DNA of 64,000 nucleotides from Acidobacteriota bacterium (GCA_018268835.1 JAFDVU010000001.1:47530-111529), one strand, 5' to 3'; counted from the first letter of the stretch, positions 34,048 through 43,214 are shown. Numbers and translations are program-made. Notes: generated by a model not told the origin, from the sequence alone.

Positions 34048-34982
34048 AGCCCGGCCTGCGCCATGGACGCGCGCGTGCGGGCCAGATCCTTCTTCATCTG
34101 CGCGAACACCTCTTCGCGCGTCATCGTGATCGAGCGGGAACCGTTGTTCGCTCCGCCCAGCGGATACTCGAAGTGGACCTGCACGGGACCGTCGAAATCG
34201 CTCGCCGCTACCATTTTGAAGAACTGGTCGAGTTTGACCATGCCCTCGCCGATCGGGCACCAACGCTCGCGCCACGAGCCCTTCGCGTCCTTCGCCCACA
34301 CGAAGTCCTTCACCGCGATGCCGCGCAGGTGGCTGCCGCAGATGCGGAAGCTCGCGATCCATCCGCCCAGCCCACCTTCGATCGTGGCGTGGCCCACGTC
34401 GTAGTTGATTCCCATCGCTTTGGGGTCCAGCCCGCGCATGATCTCGTGGAGGTCCCAGATGGACGCGCCCACCTGCCCGACACCGGAGTGCGTGTGGTAC
34501 ATTGCGCACATTCCGTATCGCTGATTGAGGGCGGTCAGCTTCGCGAGGCGCGTCCGGAAACCCTCGATCTGCGTCTCGAGCGGGACGCCGTCCGCCCACT
34601 TGAAACCGCCCGAGCGATAGTGCCGGATGCCCAGCGCGGACGCCGTTTTCAGCACATCCTCCGCGTACGGTGTCTCCGCGTCGCCGATGTCGGTGGTGAC
34701 CATGGAGACTTCCAATCCGTGCTTGCGGATGATTCCGGCCAGCGGCGGCAGGTCGCGCGCCACGTTGGCCGGTTCCACGTGCCCGCCCTTGCGCACCGTG
34801 AGATCGATGGCGTCGAAGCCGATTTCCACGGCGCCTTTGGCCAGGTCCTCGCCCTGAAGAAACTGCAGGTGCTTGGAGAAGATCGCTACTTTGAGCTTGG
34901 TACGCGCCGCGGCGTAGGAGGGGATCAGGAACGCGGCCCCGCCCGCTAACAGGGCGCGCCGGGAAACCAGAGATTCACGCAC
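34044..34982 (-). CDS. Tat-exported sugar phosphate isomerase/epimerase-type TIM barrel protein
   Basis: The 312-residue protein opens with SRRALLAGGAAFL, a twin-arginine signal, and continues as an AP-endonuclease-2/xylose-isomerase-like barrel. Likely metal-binding positions lie in MYHTHSGVG, NYDVGHATIEGG and the C-terminal HFEYPLGG. Related exported proteins act in keto-glycoside cleavage or epimerisation. The start is GTG at 34982; a TATCAT hexamer 6 nt upstream suggests a leaderless message. It is first of the three-gene minus-strand run and is divergent from a second Gfo/Idh/MocA gene. Confidence 0.85.
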   Translation of the reverse strand: MRESLVSRRALLAGGAAFLIPSYAAARTKLKVAIFSKHLQFLQGEDLAKGAVEIGFDAIDLTVRKGGHVEPANVARDLPPLAGIIRKHGLEVSMVTTDIGDAETPYAEDVLKTASALGIRHYRSGGFKWADGVPLETQIEGFRTRLAKLTALNQRYGMCAMYHTHSGVGQVGASIWDLHEIMRGLDPKAMGINYDVGHATIEGGLGGWIASFRICGSHLRGIAVKDFVWAKDAKGSWRERWCPIGEGMVKLDQFFKMVAASDFDGPVQVHFEYPLGGANNGSRSITMTREEVFAQMKKDLARTRASMAQAGL

Positions 34983-35008
34983 GGTTCTATGATACTTGTA
35001 TAACCCCT
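34983..35008. promoter_or_regulatory. 26-bp divergent, apparently leaderless promoter pair
   Basis: Only 26 nt separate the GTG at 34982 (minus) from the ATG at 35009 (plus). Minus strand: TATCAT (34994-34989) lies 6 nt before the GTG. Plus strand: TATAAC (34999-35004) lies 4 nt before the ATG. Neither gene has room for a ribosome binding site, and each promoter's upstream elements must lie within the coding region of the other. Confidence 0.6.
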
Positions 35009-36202
35009 ATGTCTGAAAACCGGAGAATGTTCCTGCTGGCGGGCGCGGGTGCGCTTGCCGCGCACGCCGTTCCGCCGAGCGATCAACTCGTGCTCGGAGT
35101 GATCGGCAGCGGCGGACGCGGCACGCTGGTGATGAGCACCTTCCAGAAGGATCCCGCGGTGAAGGTCGGCGCGATCTGCGACGTCTACGAGCCCAACCTC
35201 GAGCGCGCGCTCTCCGTCGCTTCCAAGGCGGGTTCGCAGGCCAGGGCTTACCGCAATTACAAGGAACTGCTCGCCGACAAAAGCATTCAGGCGGTGCTCA
35301 TCGCCAGCCCCGAACACTGGCACTACCAGATGGTGATGGACGCGCTCGCCGCCGGCAAGGACGTGTACGTCGAGAAGCCGCTGTGCCACAGCCCGGAGCA
35401 GGGCGCGGCGCTGGTGGAGGCGGAAAAGAAGTCGAAGAACATCGTTCAGGTCGGCATGCAGCGCCGGTCCTACGATCTTTACCAGGAAGGGCGGCGGGTG
35501 GTGGCATCGGGCGAACTGGGCAGCGTGCGCATGGTGCGCTCCTGGTGGCTGAACAACTACCTGACCCCGGCGCCGGCCAAACTGGACGGCAAGCTCGACT
35601 GGGACCAGTGGCAGGGACCGGCGCCCAAGCGCGAATTCGACCCCAACCGCTTCCGCAACTGGCGTTACTACTCCGATTACGCGGGCGGCATCCTGGCCGA
35701 CCAGGGGGCCCATGTCTTCGACGGCATCCACATGCTCATGAACGCAAGTTACCCGCTGGCCGTGACCGCCGCCGCGGGTAAGCCGCACAAGGCCGGCGTG
35801 GACATGCCGGAGAGCGTGGTCGCCACCGCCGAATATCCCGAGGATTTCATCGGCGTGTTCAGCATCAACTATGCCGCCATGCGGTACCTGACGCGCAACG
35901 ACCAGCTCAATCAACTGGACGGCGACCGCGCGCGCATGGACATCGGGCGCGAGGAGTTTCGCGTCTTCCGCCAGGGCGCGGAAGATCAGCCCGCGCTCCA
36001 GAAGAAGTCCGAGAAGGGCTTCGGCTACGCCACCGACCTTCACGTGCGGAATTTTCTGGAGTGCGTGCGCACGCGCCAGACGCCCACCGCTCCCATGAAG
36101 CTGGCGTTTCAGGCGGCGCTGGTCGTGCAGATGGCGAATCTCTCGCTCAAGCACGGCCGCCGCATGCGCTGGAACGCCGCAAGCAACAGGGTGGAGTTCT
36201 GA
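35009..36202 (+). CDS. Tat-exported Gfo/Idh/MocA family oxidoreductase
   Basis: The 397-residue protein carries an NRRMFLLAG twin-arginine signal (residues 4-12 plus hydrophobic stretch), a Rossmann domain with GVIGSGGRG, the EKP motif in DVYVEKPLCH, and a C-terminal substrate domain with GAHVFDGIHMLMN. It is a distant paralogue of the oxidoreductase at 31389 and shares its export mode. The pair flanks the enolase-superfamily and TIM-barrel genes, so all four probably act in one periplasmic carbohydrate pathway. The exact substrate is unknown. Confidence 0.9.
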   Translation: MSENRRMFLLAGAGALAAHAVPPSDQLVLGVIGSGGRGTLVMSTFQKDPAVKVGAICDVYEPNLERALSVASKAGSQARAYRNYKELLADKSIQAVLIASPEHWHYQMVMDALAAGKDVYVEKPLCHSPEQGAALVEAEKKSKNIVQVGMQRRSYDLYQEGRRVVASGELGSVRMVRSWWLNNYLTPAPAKLDGKLDWDQWQGPAPKREFDPNRFRNWRYYSDYAGGILADQGAHVFDGIHMLMNASYPLAVTAAAGKPHKAGVDMPESVVATAEYPEDFIGVFSINYAAMRYLTRNDQLNQLDGDRARMDIGREEFRVFRQGAEDQPALQKKSEKGFGYATDLHVRNFLECVRTRQTPTAPMKLAFQAALVVQMANLSLKHGRRMRWNAASNRVEF

Positions 36203-36216
36203 AGACGGCAATCGCA

Positions 36217-37299
36217 GTGGCGGATGCCCCACAAGCGGCGGCGCTCACGCCCGCCGGCGCTGTCCGGCGCGACCTGCCCGCGCTCACCGGGCTGCGCTTC
36301 TTCCTCGCGCTGTGGGTCATCCTGCACCACCTCACCGGTCCGGGGCAGGACCTCGAAGCGCTTGCCAGACAGTTGCCCGAGGGCCTGTTCTCGCTGATCC
36401 GCGGCGGCTTCCAGGCGGTCACCACCTTCTTCGTGCTCAGCGGCTTCGTGCTCACCCGCACCTACGCCGCCACCCTGTGGAACCGGCGCAGCGTGGTCAA
36501 TTACTGGATCGGCCGCGTGGCCCGCATCTACCCCGTTTACCTGCTCTCCATCGCGGTGATGATCCCGTTCATCGTCGAGGACCACACCCCGGGAAAGTTC
36601 GGCTACGTCGCGCAGTACTTCGCGCTGCTGCAAGGCTGGCTCGGACCGCTGCCCGTGGGATGGAACACGCCCGCCTGGTCGCTCTCCTGCGAAATGTTCT
36701 TTTACGCGCTGTTTCCGCTTTCCGCCCTGCTGATCCGGCGCGCGACGTGGCGCAACGTGCTCCTCGTGGCGGCTGCCTCCATCGTGCTCACGCGCCTGAT
36801 GTGGGCCGCCGGCGTGGACGACAACGTCAAGCCCCTGGTGCACCTCGCCGACTTCCTCATGGGCATCGCGGCCGCCTGCGCCTTCGACCTGCTTTCGCGC
36901 GACGGACGCGCGCCCTCCGGCTGGAAACTGTACCTGCCCGGACTCGGCGGCGCCGCGCTGCTGCTCGCCTATCCCGGCGCTTTGCCCAAATTCCTCGACG
37001 TGAACAGCGTGCTGCGCCCGCTCAACGCGCTGGCGCTGATCGGCCTGGCGATCGGCGGCGGCGCGGTCGCCCGCTTCCTGTCCACGCGCCTGCTGGTCTA
37101 CCTGGGCAAGAGCAGCTACGCGATGTACATCCTGCACGTGCCGGTGCTGTGGTGGTACCTGAGGGAGTCGCGCACGTTCTCCGCGCCGGTGTACATCGGG
37201 ATCGTGATGGCAGTCTCAGCGCTGGTGTACGGTCTCTACGAAGAGCCGTCGAACCGCTGGCTACGCGGACGGCTTCGGCGCGGTCCCGCGAAGGCCTAA
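36217..37299 (+). CDS. Acyltransferase family 3 membrane protein
   Basis: The 360-residue protein has about ten helices with the acyltransferase-3 (OafA/NodX) signature: LTGLRFFLALWVILHHL in helix 1, a conserved Arg in FVLTRTY/RVARIYPVYLL, and YLGKSSYAMYILHVPVL near the end. It transfers acetyl or other acyl groups to surface glycans or secondary metabolites. The GTG at 36217 is the best-placed start, 14 nt after the previous stop. Its 3' end overlaps the convergent HD-domain gene by 39 nt. Confidence 0.85.
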   Translation: MADAPQAAALTPAGAVRRDLPALTGLRFFLALWVILHHLTGPGQDLEALARQLPEGLFSLIRGGFQAVTTFFVLSGFVLTRTYAATLWNRRSVVNYWIGRVARIYPVYLLSIAVMIPFIVEDHTPGKFGYVAQYFALLQGWLGPLPVGWNTPAWSLSCEMFFYALFPLSALLIRRATWRNVLLVAAASIVLTRLMWAAGVDDNVKPLVHLADFLMGIAAACAFDLLSRDGRAPSGWKLYLPGLGGAALLLAYPGALPKFLDVNSVLRPLNALALIGLAIGGGAVARFLSTRLLVYLGKSSYAMYILHVPVLWWYLRESRTFSAPVYIGIVMAVSALVYGLYEEPSNRWLRGRLRRGPAKA

Positions 37300-37842
37300 C
37301 TCGTCCGCGCGCGCCTGCATCGCCTTCACGCAGAAATCGGCGTGCTCTTCGAGCGGCACCCCGAGTTCCTGCGCGCCCTCGATGATGTCCTGGCGGTTCA
37401 CGCTGCGTGCGAAGGCCTTGTCCTTCATCTTCTTTTTCACGCTGGCCGCGTCCACTTCGAAGACGCTGCGGTTCGGTTTCACGTAGGAGATGGCGGTGAT
37501 GAAGCCGGCCAGTTCGTCGCAGGCGTAGAGCACTTTCTCTAACTGAGAGACGCGCGGCACGCCGCTGTAGTTGGCGTGCGACAGGATTGCGCGGCGGATC
37601 TCCTCATCCACGCCGCGCGCGGCGAGAATCGGTTCTCCCTTCATCGGATGATCCGGCGCCTGCGGGTGGATCTCCCAGTCGAAATCGTGCAGCAGGGCGG
37701 TGACGCTCCACTTGTGTTCGTCCTCGCCGAGTTTGCGGGCGTATGCGACCACACACGCTTCCACCGCCAGCGCGTGTTTGCGTAAGCCGTCGGACTGGAT
37801 GTGTTCGCAGACGATCTCCCAAGCCTGTTCCCGTGTGAGCAT
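37261..37842 (-). CDS. HD-domain hydrolase
   Basis: The 193-residue protein has the HD metal-binding pattern of YfbR/HDIG-type phosphohydrolases: a His in LRKHALAVEA, the HD pair in TALLHDFDW (about residues 49-57), and a later Asp in VLYACDELAGF. It likely hydrolyses a phosphate ester or nucleotide; the substrate is not known. It overlaps the 3' end of the acyltransferase gene in antiparallel orientation. The -10-like TAAGAT 6 nt before its ATG fits a leaderless start. Confidence 0.85.
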   Translation of the reverse strand: MLTREQAWEIVCEHIQSDGLRKHALAVEACVVAYARKLGEDEHKWSVTALLHDFDWEIHPQAPDHPMKGEPILAARGVDEEIRRAILSHANYSGVPRVSQLEKVLYACDELAGFITAISYVKPNRSVFEVDAASVKKKMKDKAFARSVNRQDIIEGAQELGVPLEEHADFCVKAMQARADELGLRGTAPKPSA

Positions 37843-37848
37843 GCGAAC

Positions 37849-37854
37849 ATCTTA
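37849..37854 (-). promoter_or_regulatory. -10-like hexamer of the HD hydrolase gene
   Basis: On the minus strand TAAGAT ends 6 nt before the ATG at 37842. Confidence 0.4.
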
Positions 37855-37944
37855 ACCCGTGCCGCCGGCGAACTCGCGGCCCGGCCTGGACCCCATTGAC
37901 TTCGACCGCGTCTTTGCGCACCATCTTGGGTAAAGGGAGGGTAT

Positions 37945-38241
37945 ATGTTCTCCACTTCTCCTATGCCCCTGCTCGTGATCGTTTGGGCAGCGGTGACGGC
38001 GGCGTTCATTGCCGTCATGTTCTGGAAGGCGTTTGCGGGGCTGAAGGAAGCAGACGTCGTCATCCTCGACCCGGCTGAAGACAAGCAGGCCAACGAGCAG
38101 CAGCAAATGATCGCCAAGATGGAACGCCTGACGTCCTGGGCGAAACGCTTCGGCTTCGCCTCGCTGGCCATGCTGGTGGTGACCGGCGGACTGCTGGTCT
38201 ACCGGATCATGCGCGCGTTCAGCCTCGGCCAGACCCCGTAA
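37945..38241 (+). CDS. Small two-helix membrane protein
   Basis: This 98-residue protein has two membrane segments (about residues 8-28 and 70-88) joined by a polar, probably helical loop rich in Gln and Glu (DKQANEQQQMIAKMERL). No family was recognised. GGGAGGG in ribosome-binding position precedes the ATG, supporting real translation. It stands alone between the HD hydrolase and the M14 peptidase genes. Confidence 0.65.
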   Translation: MFSTSPMPLLVIVWAAVTAAFIAVMFWKAFAGLKEADVVILDPAEDKQANEQQQMIAKMERLTSWAKRFGFASLAMLVVTGGLLVYRIMRAFSLGQTP

Positions 38242-38261
38242 CGCCGCTGTTCCCAAGCGCG

Positions 38262-38281
38262 CAGCCTGCCGCGACAGGCTG
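38262..38281. terminator. Hairpin in the gap before the M14 peptidase gene
   Basis: CAGCCTG and CAGGCTG form a perfect 7-bp stem with a 6-nt loop, 20 nt after the small membrane protein gene. No T-run follows, so termination is uncertain. Confidence 0.3.
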
Positions 38282-38388
38282 GGCGAACCGAATTCAGCTT
38301 TTGCGCGCCTGCAATCGTGCCTGGTCTTCCGCCGGACTGTGCATGTCGCCCCGGCCCGGCCGCCGCGCTGTATACTGATTCCGGTCCA

Positions 38389-39576
38389 ATGCTTGCGCTC
38401 CTTCTGCTTTCCGGCATCGCCGTGTCCACTGCCTTCGAAGGCGGAAACATCGGCAAGGTGGAGCCGGTCTCACCCACGCATTTGCGCTGCGCCGTCCAGG
38501 GCCAGTCCGACCAGGACCATCGCAATCGCCAGGCAAACTGGTACTACTTCAAGCTGACCGGGCTCCGGCGCGAGCCGGTAACGATCGACCTCGTCAACTT
38601 AGCCGGCGAGTATAATTACCGCGCGCCGGCTTATTCCGTCACTAAGGACACCCGGCCGGTATACAGTTACGACGACCTGCATTGGGCCCACTTCGACGAT
38701 TCCCAGGTGAGTTGGGACGACAAAGAGCCGCACCTGACCCTGCGGTTCACGCCCAACGGGGACACGCTCTGGATCGCCCACACCCCGCCCTACACCAACC
38801 GCAGCCTCGCCGTGCTGCTCACGCAGTTCCGCGGCAGTCCGTACCTGGAGCGGCAGGTGGCGGGACGCAGCGTGGAGGGCCGCCCGATTCCGCTGCTGAC
38901 CATCACCAACCCGCGGGTTCCCATCCCGAAAAAGCGGGTAATCTGGCTCATGTTCCGGCAGCACGCGTGGGAAACCGGTTCCTCCTGGGCATGCGACGGC
39001 GCGATCCGGTTTCTGCTCTCGGGCGACGCCCGCGCGCGCGCCATCCGCGACCGGGTCATCTTCAAGATCTTCCCGCTGGCCGATCCGGACGGCGTCGCCG
39101 GCGGCGGCGTGCGCTTCAATAAGAACGGGTTCGACCTCAATCGCAACTGGGACGCGATCGACCCGCGCACCACGCCGGAAATCGCCGCCGAGCACAAAGC
39201 CATCCTCGATTGGCTCGATGCCGGCCACCGCGTGGACCTGTTCCTCTCGCTGCACAACACCGAAACCGGCGAGTACCTGGAGGCGCCCGCCGCCTACCGC
39301 GCCCTCGCCGAGCGGCTGTTCGGACTGCTGAAAGAGACCACCACGTTCAACCCCACCATGCCCCTGCGAACAGCCGCGGAAACCACCACCCCCGGCAAGC
39401 CCGGCCGCATGGACGTGGCGCAGGGATTGTTCCACGATCGCAGGCTTGCCGCCATGCTGATGGAGCAGATGGTGGACTTCAATGCGAAGCTGGGCCGCTG
39501 TCCCGAGGTCGCGGACCGGCTGCAATTCGGCGCCGGCCTGGCCCGCGCTCTGGCGGCGGCGGTGACACCCGAGTGA
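38389..39576 (+). CDS. Exported M14 zinc carboxypeptidase (CCP/AGBL-like)
   Basis: The 395-residue protein has a signal peptide, then a beta-sandwich domain typical of cytosolic-carboxypeptidase-type M14 enzymes (WYYFKLTGL, residues about 46-54), and an M14 catalytic domain. Zinc ligands are His192 and Glu195 in RQHAWETGSSW and His289 in LSLHNTETGEY; Glu359 in LMEQM is the likely general base. Eukaryotic relatives shorten polyglutamate side chains; bacterial members are uncharacterised mostly. A TATACT hexamer (38371-38376) lies 12 nt before the ATG. Confidence 0.85.
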   Translation: MLALLLLSGIAVSTAFEGGNIGKVEPVSPTHLRCAVQGQSDQDHRNRQANWYYFKLTGLRREPVTIDLVNLAGEYNYRAPAYSVTKDTRPVYSYDDLHWAHFDDSQVSWDDKEPHLTLRFTPNGDTLWIAHTPPYTNRSLAVLLTQFRGSPYLERQVAGRSVEGRPIPLLTITNPRVPIPKKRVIWLMFRQHAWETGSSWACDGAIRFLLSGDARARAIRDRVIFKIFPLADPDGVAGGGVRFNKNGFDLNRNWDAIDPRTTPEIAAEHKAILDWLDAGHRVDLFLSLHNTETGEYLEAPAAYRALAERLFGLLKETTTFNPTMPLRTAAETTTPGKPGRMDVAQGLFHDRRLAAMLMEQMVDFNAKLGRCPEVADRLQFGAGLARALAAAVTPE

Positions 39577-39623
39577 GGCGGCAGCGAGCAACGCCGGGCG
39601 GATGCAGTCCATACTGAATAGAG

Positions 39624-41069
39624 ATGCCCCGCAGAATCCCGCGCCTGTTGTGGCTGGCGATCCCCCTGGCATATGTCGTCTACCTGTTCGGACTCGGCGA
39701 CACCGGCGTGCTCGGACCCGACGAGCCGCGCTACGCCTCGATCGCGCGCGCCATGGCCCAATCCGGCGATTGGGTCACTCCGCGGCTGTGGGGTTCGGCG
39801 TGGTTTGAGAAGCCCGCCCTGCTCTACTGGATGCAGGGCGCCGCGTTCCGCCTCGGCATTTCCCGGGACCTGGCGCCGCGCCTGCCCGTCGCGCTCCTGG
39901 CCCTGGGATTCCTGGCATTCTACTGGTGGGTGCTGCGCCGCGAATTCGGCAGCCGCCCGGCGTGGACCGCCACCCTGATCCTGGGCACCAGCGGCATGTG
40001 GATCGGCTATTCGCAGGTCGGGGTCACGGACATTCCGCTCTCCGTGACCTACTCGACGGCCATGCTGCTGGCGCTGCCCTGGGTCGCGCGCGGCGAAGCG
40101 CGCTGGCTGCCGGCATCATCCGCGCTATTCGGCGCCGCGGTGCTGGCCAAGGGACTGGTGCCGCTGCCGCTGGCCGTGCCGCTCCTGCTCGGGCGGCCCA
40201 TCCGCGAATGGCTGCGGCCGCGCGCGATCCTGCCCTTCTTCCTGGTCGCCGGACCGTGGTACGCGCTCTGCTACCTGCGCAACGGGTGGCCGTTCATCCA
40301 CGAGTTCTTCGTGGTGCACCATTTCTCGCGCATCACTTCCGGCGCCCTGATGCACGTGCAGCCGAAGTGGTACTACGTGCCGGTGTTGATCGGCGCGCTC
40401 CTGCCGTGGACGCCGCTCGTGTTTCTACCCGCGTCCGGCGAGGCCCTGCGCGACCGCCGCGGACGGTTCCTCCTGGCCTGGGGACTGTGCGTGGTGGTGT
40501 TCTTTTCGATCGCGGTCAACAAACTGCCCGGCTACATTTTGCCCGCGATGCCGGCCCTTGCCGCGTGGATCGCGCTGCGCCTGGAAGATGCCCGCGGCTC
40601 GGCGCGCTGGCTGCTGGCGGCGTGCGGCTTCCTGACCGTGGCCTTCCCGATCGCGGCGCGCCTGCTGCCGGTGGCCCTGTTGAGCGGCCTGTCGCGCGCC
40701 GGCCGGCCGCATTTCGAGCCCGTGTGGTTGGCGGCGCTCGCGGCCGGCGTTCTGGCGTTCGAACTCGACCGCAGGGGGCGCAGGCTGGCTGCGGTCGCGG
40801 CCATCGCGGCCAGTGTCGGGCTGGGGGTATTGGAACTGAAGACGGCCGCGGCGCCCGCCATCGAACGGACCGTGTCCGCGCGGCCTCTCTGGCGCGAGAT
40901 CGCGCCGCTCGGCGGACAGGTCTGCCTCGGGGACGTCAAGCGCGACTGGGACTACGGGTTGGCCTACTACGCTGGTTCGCCCCTGCCGCGCTGCGATGCC
41001 GGTCCGAAGCCCTGGGAGATCGTTCCAGCCGCCAGGGATGGCGCGGATCTGCGGCCTAAAACACCGTGA
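39624..41069 (+). CDS. GT39/ArnT-type integral membrane glycosyltransferase
   Basis: The 481-residue GT-C protein has about twelve helices. The acidic motif in the first periplasmic loop, GPDEPRYA (Asp33, Glu34), and WVTPRLWGSAWFEKPALLYW match ArnT/PMT-type transferases that use polyprenyl-phosphate sugars to modify lipid A or proteins outside the membrane. The acceptor is unknown; lipid A genes lie about 13 kb away. A CATACT hexamer ends 8 nt before the ATG. Confidence 0.88.
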   Translation: MPRRIPRLLWLAIPLAYVVYLFGLGDTGVLGPDEPRYASIARAMAQSGDWVTPRLWGSAWFEKPALLYWMQGAAFRLGISRDLAPRLPVALLALGFLAFYWWVLRREFGSRPAWTATLILGTSGMWIGYSQVGVTDIPLSVTYSTAMLLALPWVARGEARWLPASSALFGAAVLAKGLVPLPLAVPLLLGRPIREWLRPRAILPFFLVAGPWYALCYLRNGWPFIHEFFVVHHFSRITSGALMHVQPKWYYVPVLIGALLPWTPLVFLPASGEALRDRRGRFLLAWGLCVVVFFSIAVNKLPGYILPAMPALAAWIALRLEDARGSARWLLAACGFLTVAFPIAARLLPVALLSGLSRAGRPHFEPVWLAALAAGVLAFELDRRGRRLAAVAAIAASVGLGVLELKTAAAPAIERTVSARPLWREIAPLGGQVCLGDVKRDWDYGLAYYAGSPLPRCDAGPKPWEIVPAARDGADLRPKTP

Positions 41070-41146
41070 CCCCAAAGGTACCACTGCGCACCCGCGGTTG
41101 ACCGTGTATCCTGATACGTTGTAACCTCACACTTCCGGACGACTTC

Positions 41147-42193
41147 ATGATCTTACCCCAGACCAGCAGTCTCGTCCTGGCCGTGACGGTGCTGAGTCTT
41201 TTATTACTCGGCTCCTGGGCCAGTCTTTTAAAAGCGGCCGGCAAGTGGCGCTACGAGCTCTTCTACTTCGACTTTGCCTTCGGCGTGCTCCTCGCCATGC
41301 TGATCTGCTCGTTCACCTTCGGCGACCTCGGGTTCGACGGCTTCAACTTCATCGACGACATTCAGAAAGCTGGCAAGCGGCAGTGGATGTACGCCCTGCT
41401 GGCGGGCGGCATCCTGAACCTCGGCAACATGCTGCTGTTGGCCGCGGTGAGCCTCGCCGGGATGTCCGTCGCGTTCCCCATCGCCTTCGGCCTGGCGATC
41501 CTGCTGGGCGCGGGACTGGGCACCCTGGTCAAAGCCGGCGACAACCCCACCCTGGTCATGCTCGGCAGCGTCCTCATCTTTGCCGCCGTCGTGGTAAGCG
41601 CTCTTGCCTACCGGATCATGGCGGTGCTGCGTCACGAAGTCCAGGCGCGCGCGGGACGGACCAAGAGCACACGCCGTCCCAGCGCGGTCAAAGGGATTGT
41701 CCTGGCGGCCTCGGGCGGCCTGCTGATCGGCGTCACCGCCGGACTGGTGAACCTGGCCCGGGCCGGCGATCTGGGCATGGGACCGTACGCCACCGCGGGA
41801 CTGGTCGCCATCGGGCTGTTCTTTTCCACGTTCGTCTACAACGTTTTCCTGATGAACTTGCCCGTGGACGGCGAGCCTATCGATTTCGGCGCCTACTTCG
41901 CCGGCAAGCGCCTGCAGCACGCGCTGGGACTCATCGCCGGTGCGATGTGGTTCTGCGGCGTGCTGGCCGCGATGGTGGCGGACGCCGTGCCCGGGCCCCT
42001 TCAGCCCTCTCCGCACATCGGCATCCTGCTCGCCCAGGGCGCCCCGGTCCTCGCGGCGCTCATCGGATTGGTCTTCCTGGGCGAGGCCAAGGAAGGCGAT
42101 ATGCGGGTGAAGGTCCTGTCCGGACTGATGATCGTGCTGTTCGCCTGCGGCCTGGTGATGCTCGGGCTTTCGGCGATGCCGGCCAGGGGTTGA
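41147..42193 (+). CDS. Drug/metabolite-type permease resembling GRP sugar transporters
   Basis: The 348-residue protein has ten predicted helices in two five-helix halves, as in DMT/GRP transporters (GlcU, RhaT). Recognisable pieces are LLGSWASLLKAAGKWRYELFYFDFAFGV at the N terminus (family-like helix 1-2 region) and NMLLLAAVSLAGMSVAFPI. Sugar uptake is the usual role. It lies next to a LacD-type aldolase gene (convergent), in line with carbohydrate use, but the substrate is inferred only. Confidence 0.72.
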   Translation: MILPQTSSLVLAVTVLSLLLLGSWASLLKAAGKWRYELFYFDFAFGVLLAMLICSFTFGDLGFDGFNFIDDIQKAGKRQWMYALLAGGILNLGNMLLLAAVSLAGMSVAFPIAFGLAILLGAGLGTLVKAGDNPTLVMLGSVLIFAAVVVSALAYRIMAVLRHEVQARAGRTKSTRRPSAVKGIVLAASGGLLIGVTAGLVNLARAGDLGMGPYATAGLVAIGLFFSTFVYNVFLMNLPVDGEPIDFGAYFAGKRLQHALGLIAGAMWFCGVLAAMVADAVPGPLQPSPHIGILLAQGAPVLAALIGLVFLGEAKEGDMRVKVLSGLMIVLFACGLVMLGLSAMPARG

Positions 42194-42206
42194 AGGAACC
42201 GGGCCC

Positions 42207-43205
42207 CTACGTGCCCGCTTTGTCCTGCCACGGCCGCGCGCTGTCCAGCGCCGCGTTCACCGCATTGATGTTCTTGACGCCCTCGCGCTCCAGCCATTCC
42301 TCCAACGCCTTCAGACCGTGTTTGGCGTAGATCGGCACGCCGTCTTTCCAGGTGGCGCGACCGCACAGCACGCCGGAGTAATCGGTGCCGGCTTCGGCGG
42401 CCATCCGCAGCGATTCCACGAACTGCGCGTTGCCCACACCGGCGCTCAGGTAGATGAAGGGGCGTTTGGCCAGCGCCGCGGATTCGCGATAGTGCTTGAG
42501 GGCTTCGTCACGAGTGTACGCCTTCTGGCCCTTAAACACGCTGGAGCCTTCCACGTATTCGGCGTTCACCGGAATCTCCACCTTCAGCACGTCCACCTTG
42601 TATTCCGGCTTGGAGAACTCCTCCATGCTGCGCTTGACGATCTCCGGCTTGATCTTGGCGTACTCGAGGCCGCGCTCGTCGCCGCCCTTGGGGTCGTAGC
42701 CGACGAATTCCAGGAAGAAGGGGATCTCGTGGGTCTCACACTCGGCGCCGATGCGTTCGATGAAGGCGTGCTTCACGTCGTTGATCGCGTTGTCTTCGAA
42801 AGGCGTGTAGTAGATCAGGATCTTGACCGCGTCCGCGCCCCAATCCACGATCCGCTTCACGGAAACGTGGGGCAGCAGGTCCGGGAGGCGCCCCGGACGG
42901 GTATTGTCGTAACCGGATAGCTCGTAGGCCAGCAGCAGGCCGCAACCGCGCGCGCGGGCGCGTGTCGCCGGCAGTCCGAATTCCGAATCCAGCAGGATCG
43001 CGCTGGCGTGCGGCGTCAGGGCGCGCGTCACCGCCACCTTGAACTCGCTCATGATCTCCGGCGTGATCTCCATGACCCCCACGCCGCGCGCCGTCGCCAG
43101 GGCTTTCTGCAAACTGCCGCGTTGATCCATCGCCGCGGCGGCGATGATGCCGCGCTCGTTGGAGAGCGCCTTCATGCGCTTGAGTTTGCCTTCCGAAAGG
43201 TTCAT
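42207..43205 (-). CDS. lacD: Tagatose-1,6-bisphosphate aldolase (LacD type)
   Basis: The 332-residue class I aldolase has LacD-family features: [15 protein letters not shown] near the N terminus, [26 protein letters not shown] with the likely Schiff-base lysine, and a C-terminal [17 protein letters not shown]. It cleaves tagatose- or fructose-type bisphosphates to DHAP and glyceraldehyde 3-phosphate. The ATG at 43205 is preceded at 9 nt by CATAAT on the minus strand. No other tagatose genes (lacC, lacAB) are nearby, so it may serve as the general FBP aldolase or in another ketose pathway. Confidence 0.88.
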   Translation of the reverse strand: MNLSEGKLKRMKALSNERGIIAAAAMDQRGSLQKALATARGVGVMEITPEIMSEFKVAVTRALTPHASAILLDSEFGLPATRARARGCGLLLAYELSGYDNTRPGRLPDLLPHVSVKRIVDWGADAVKILIYYTPFEDNAINDVKHAFIERIGAECETHEIPFFLEFVGYDPKGGDERGLEYAKIKPEIVKRSMEEFSKPEYKVDVLKVEIPVNAEYVEGSSVFKGQKAYTRDEALKHYRESAALAKRPFIYLSAGVGNAQFVESLRMAAEAGTDYSGVLCGRATWKDGVPIYAKHGLKALEEWLEREGVKNINAVNAALDSARPWQDKAGT

Positions 43206-43214
43206 ACGGGGTCT

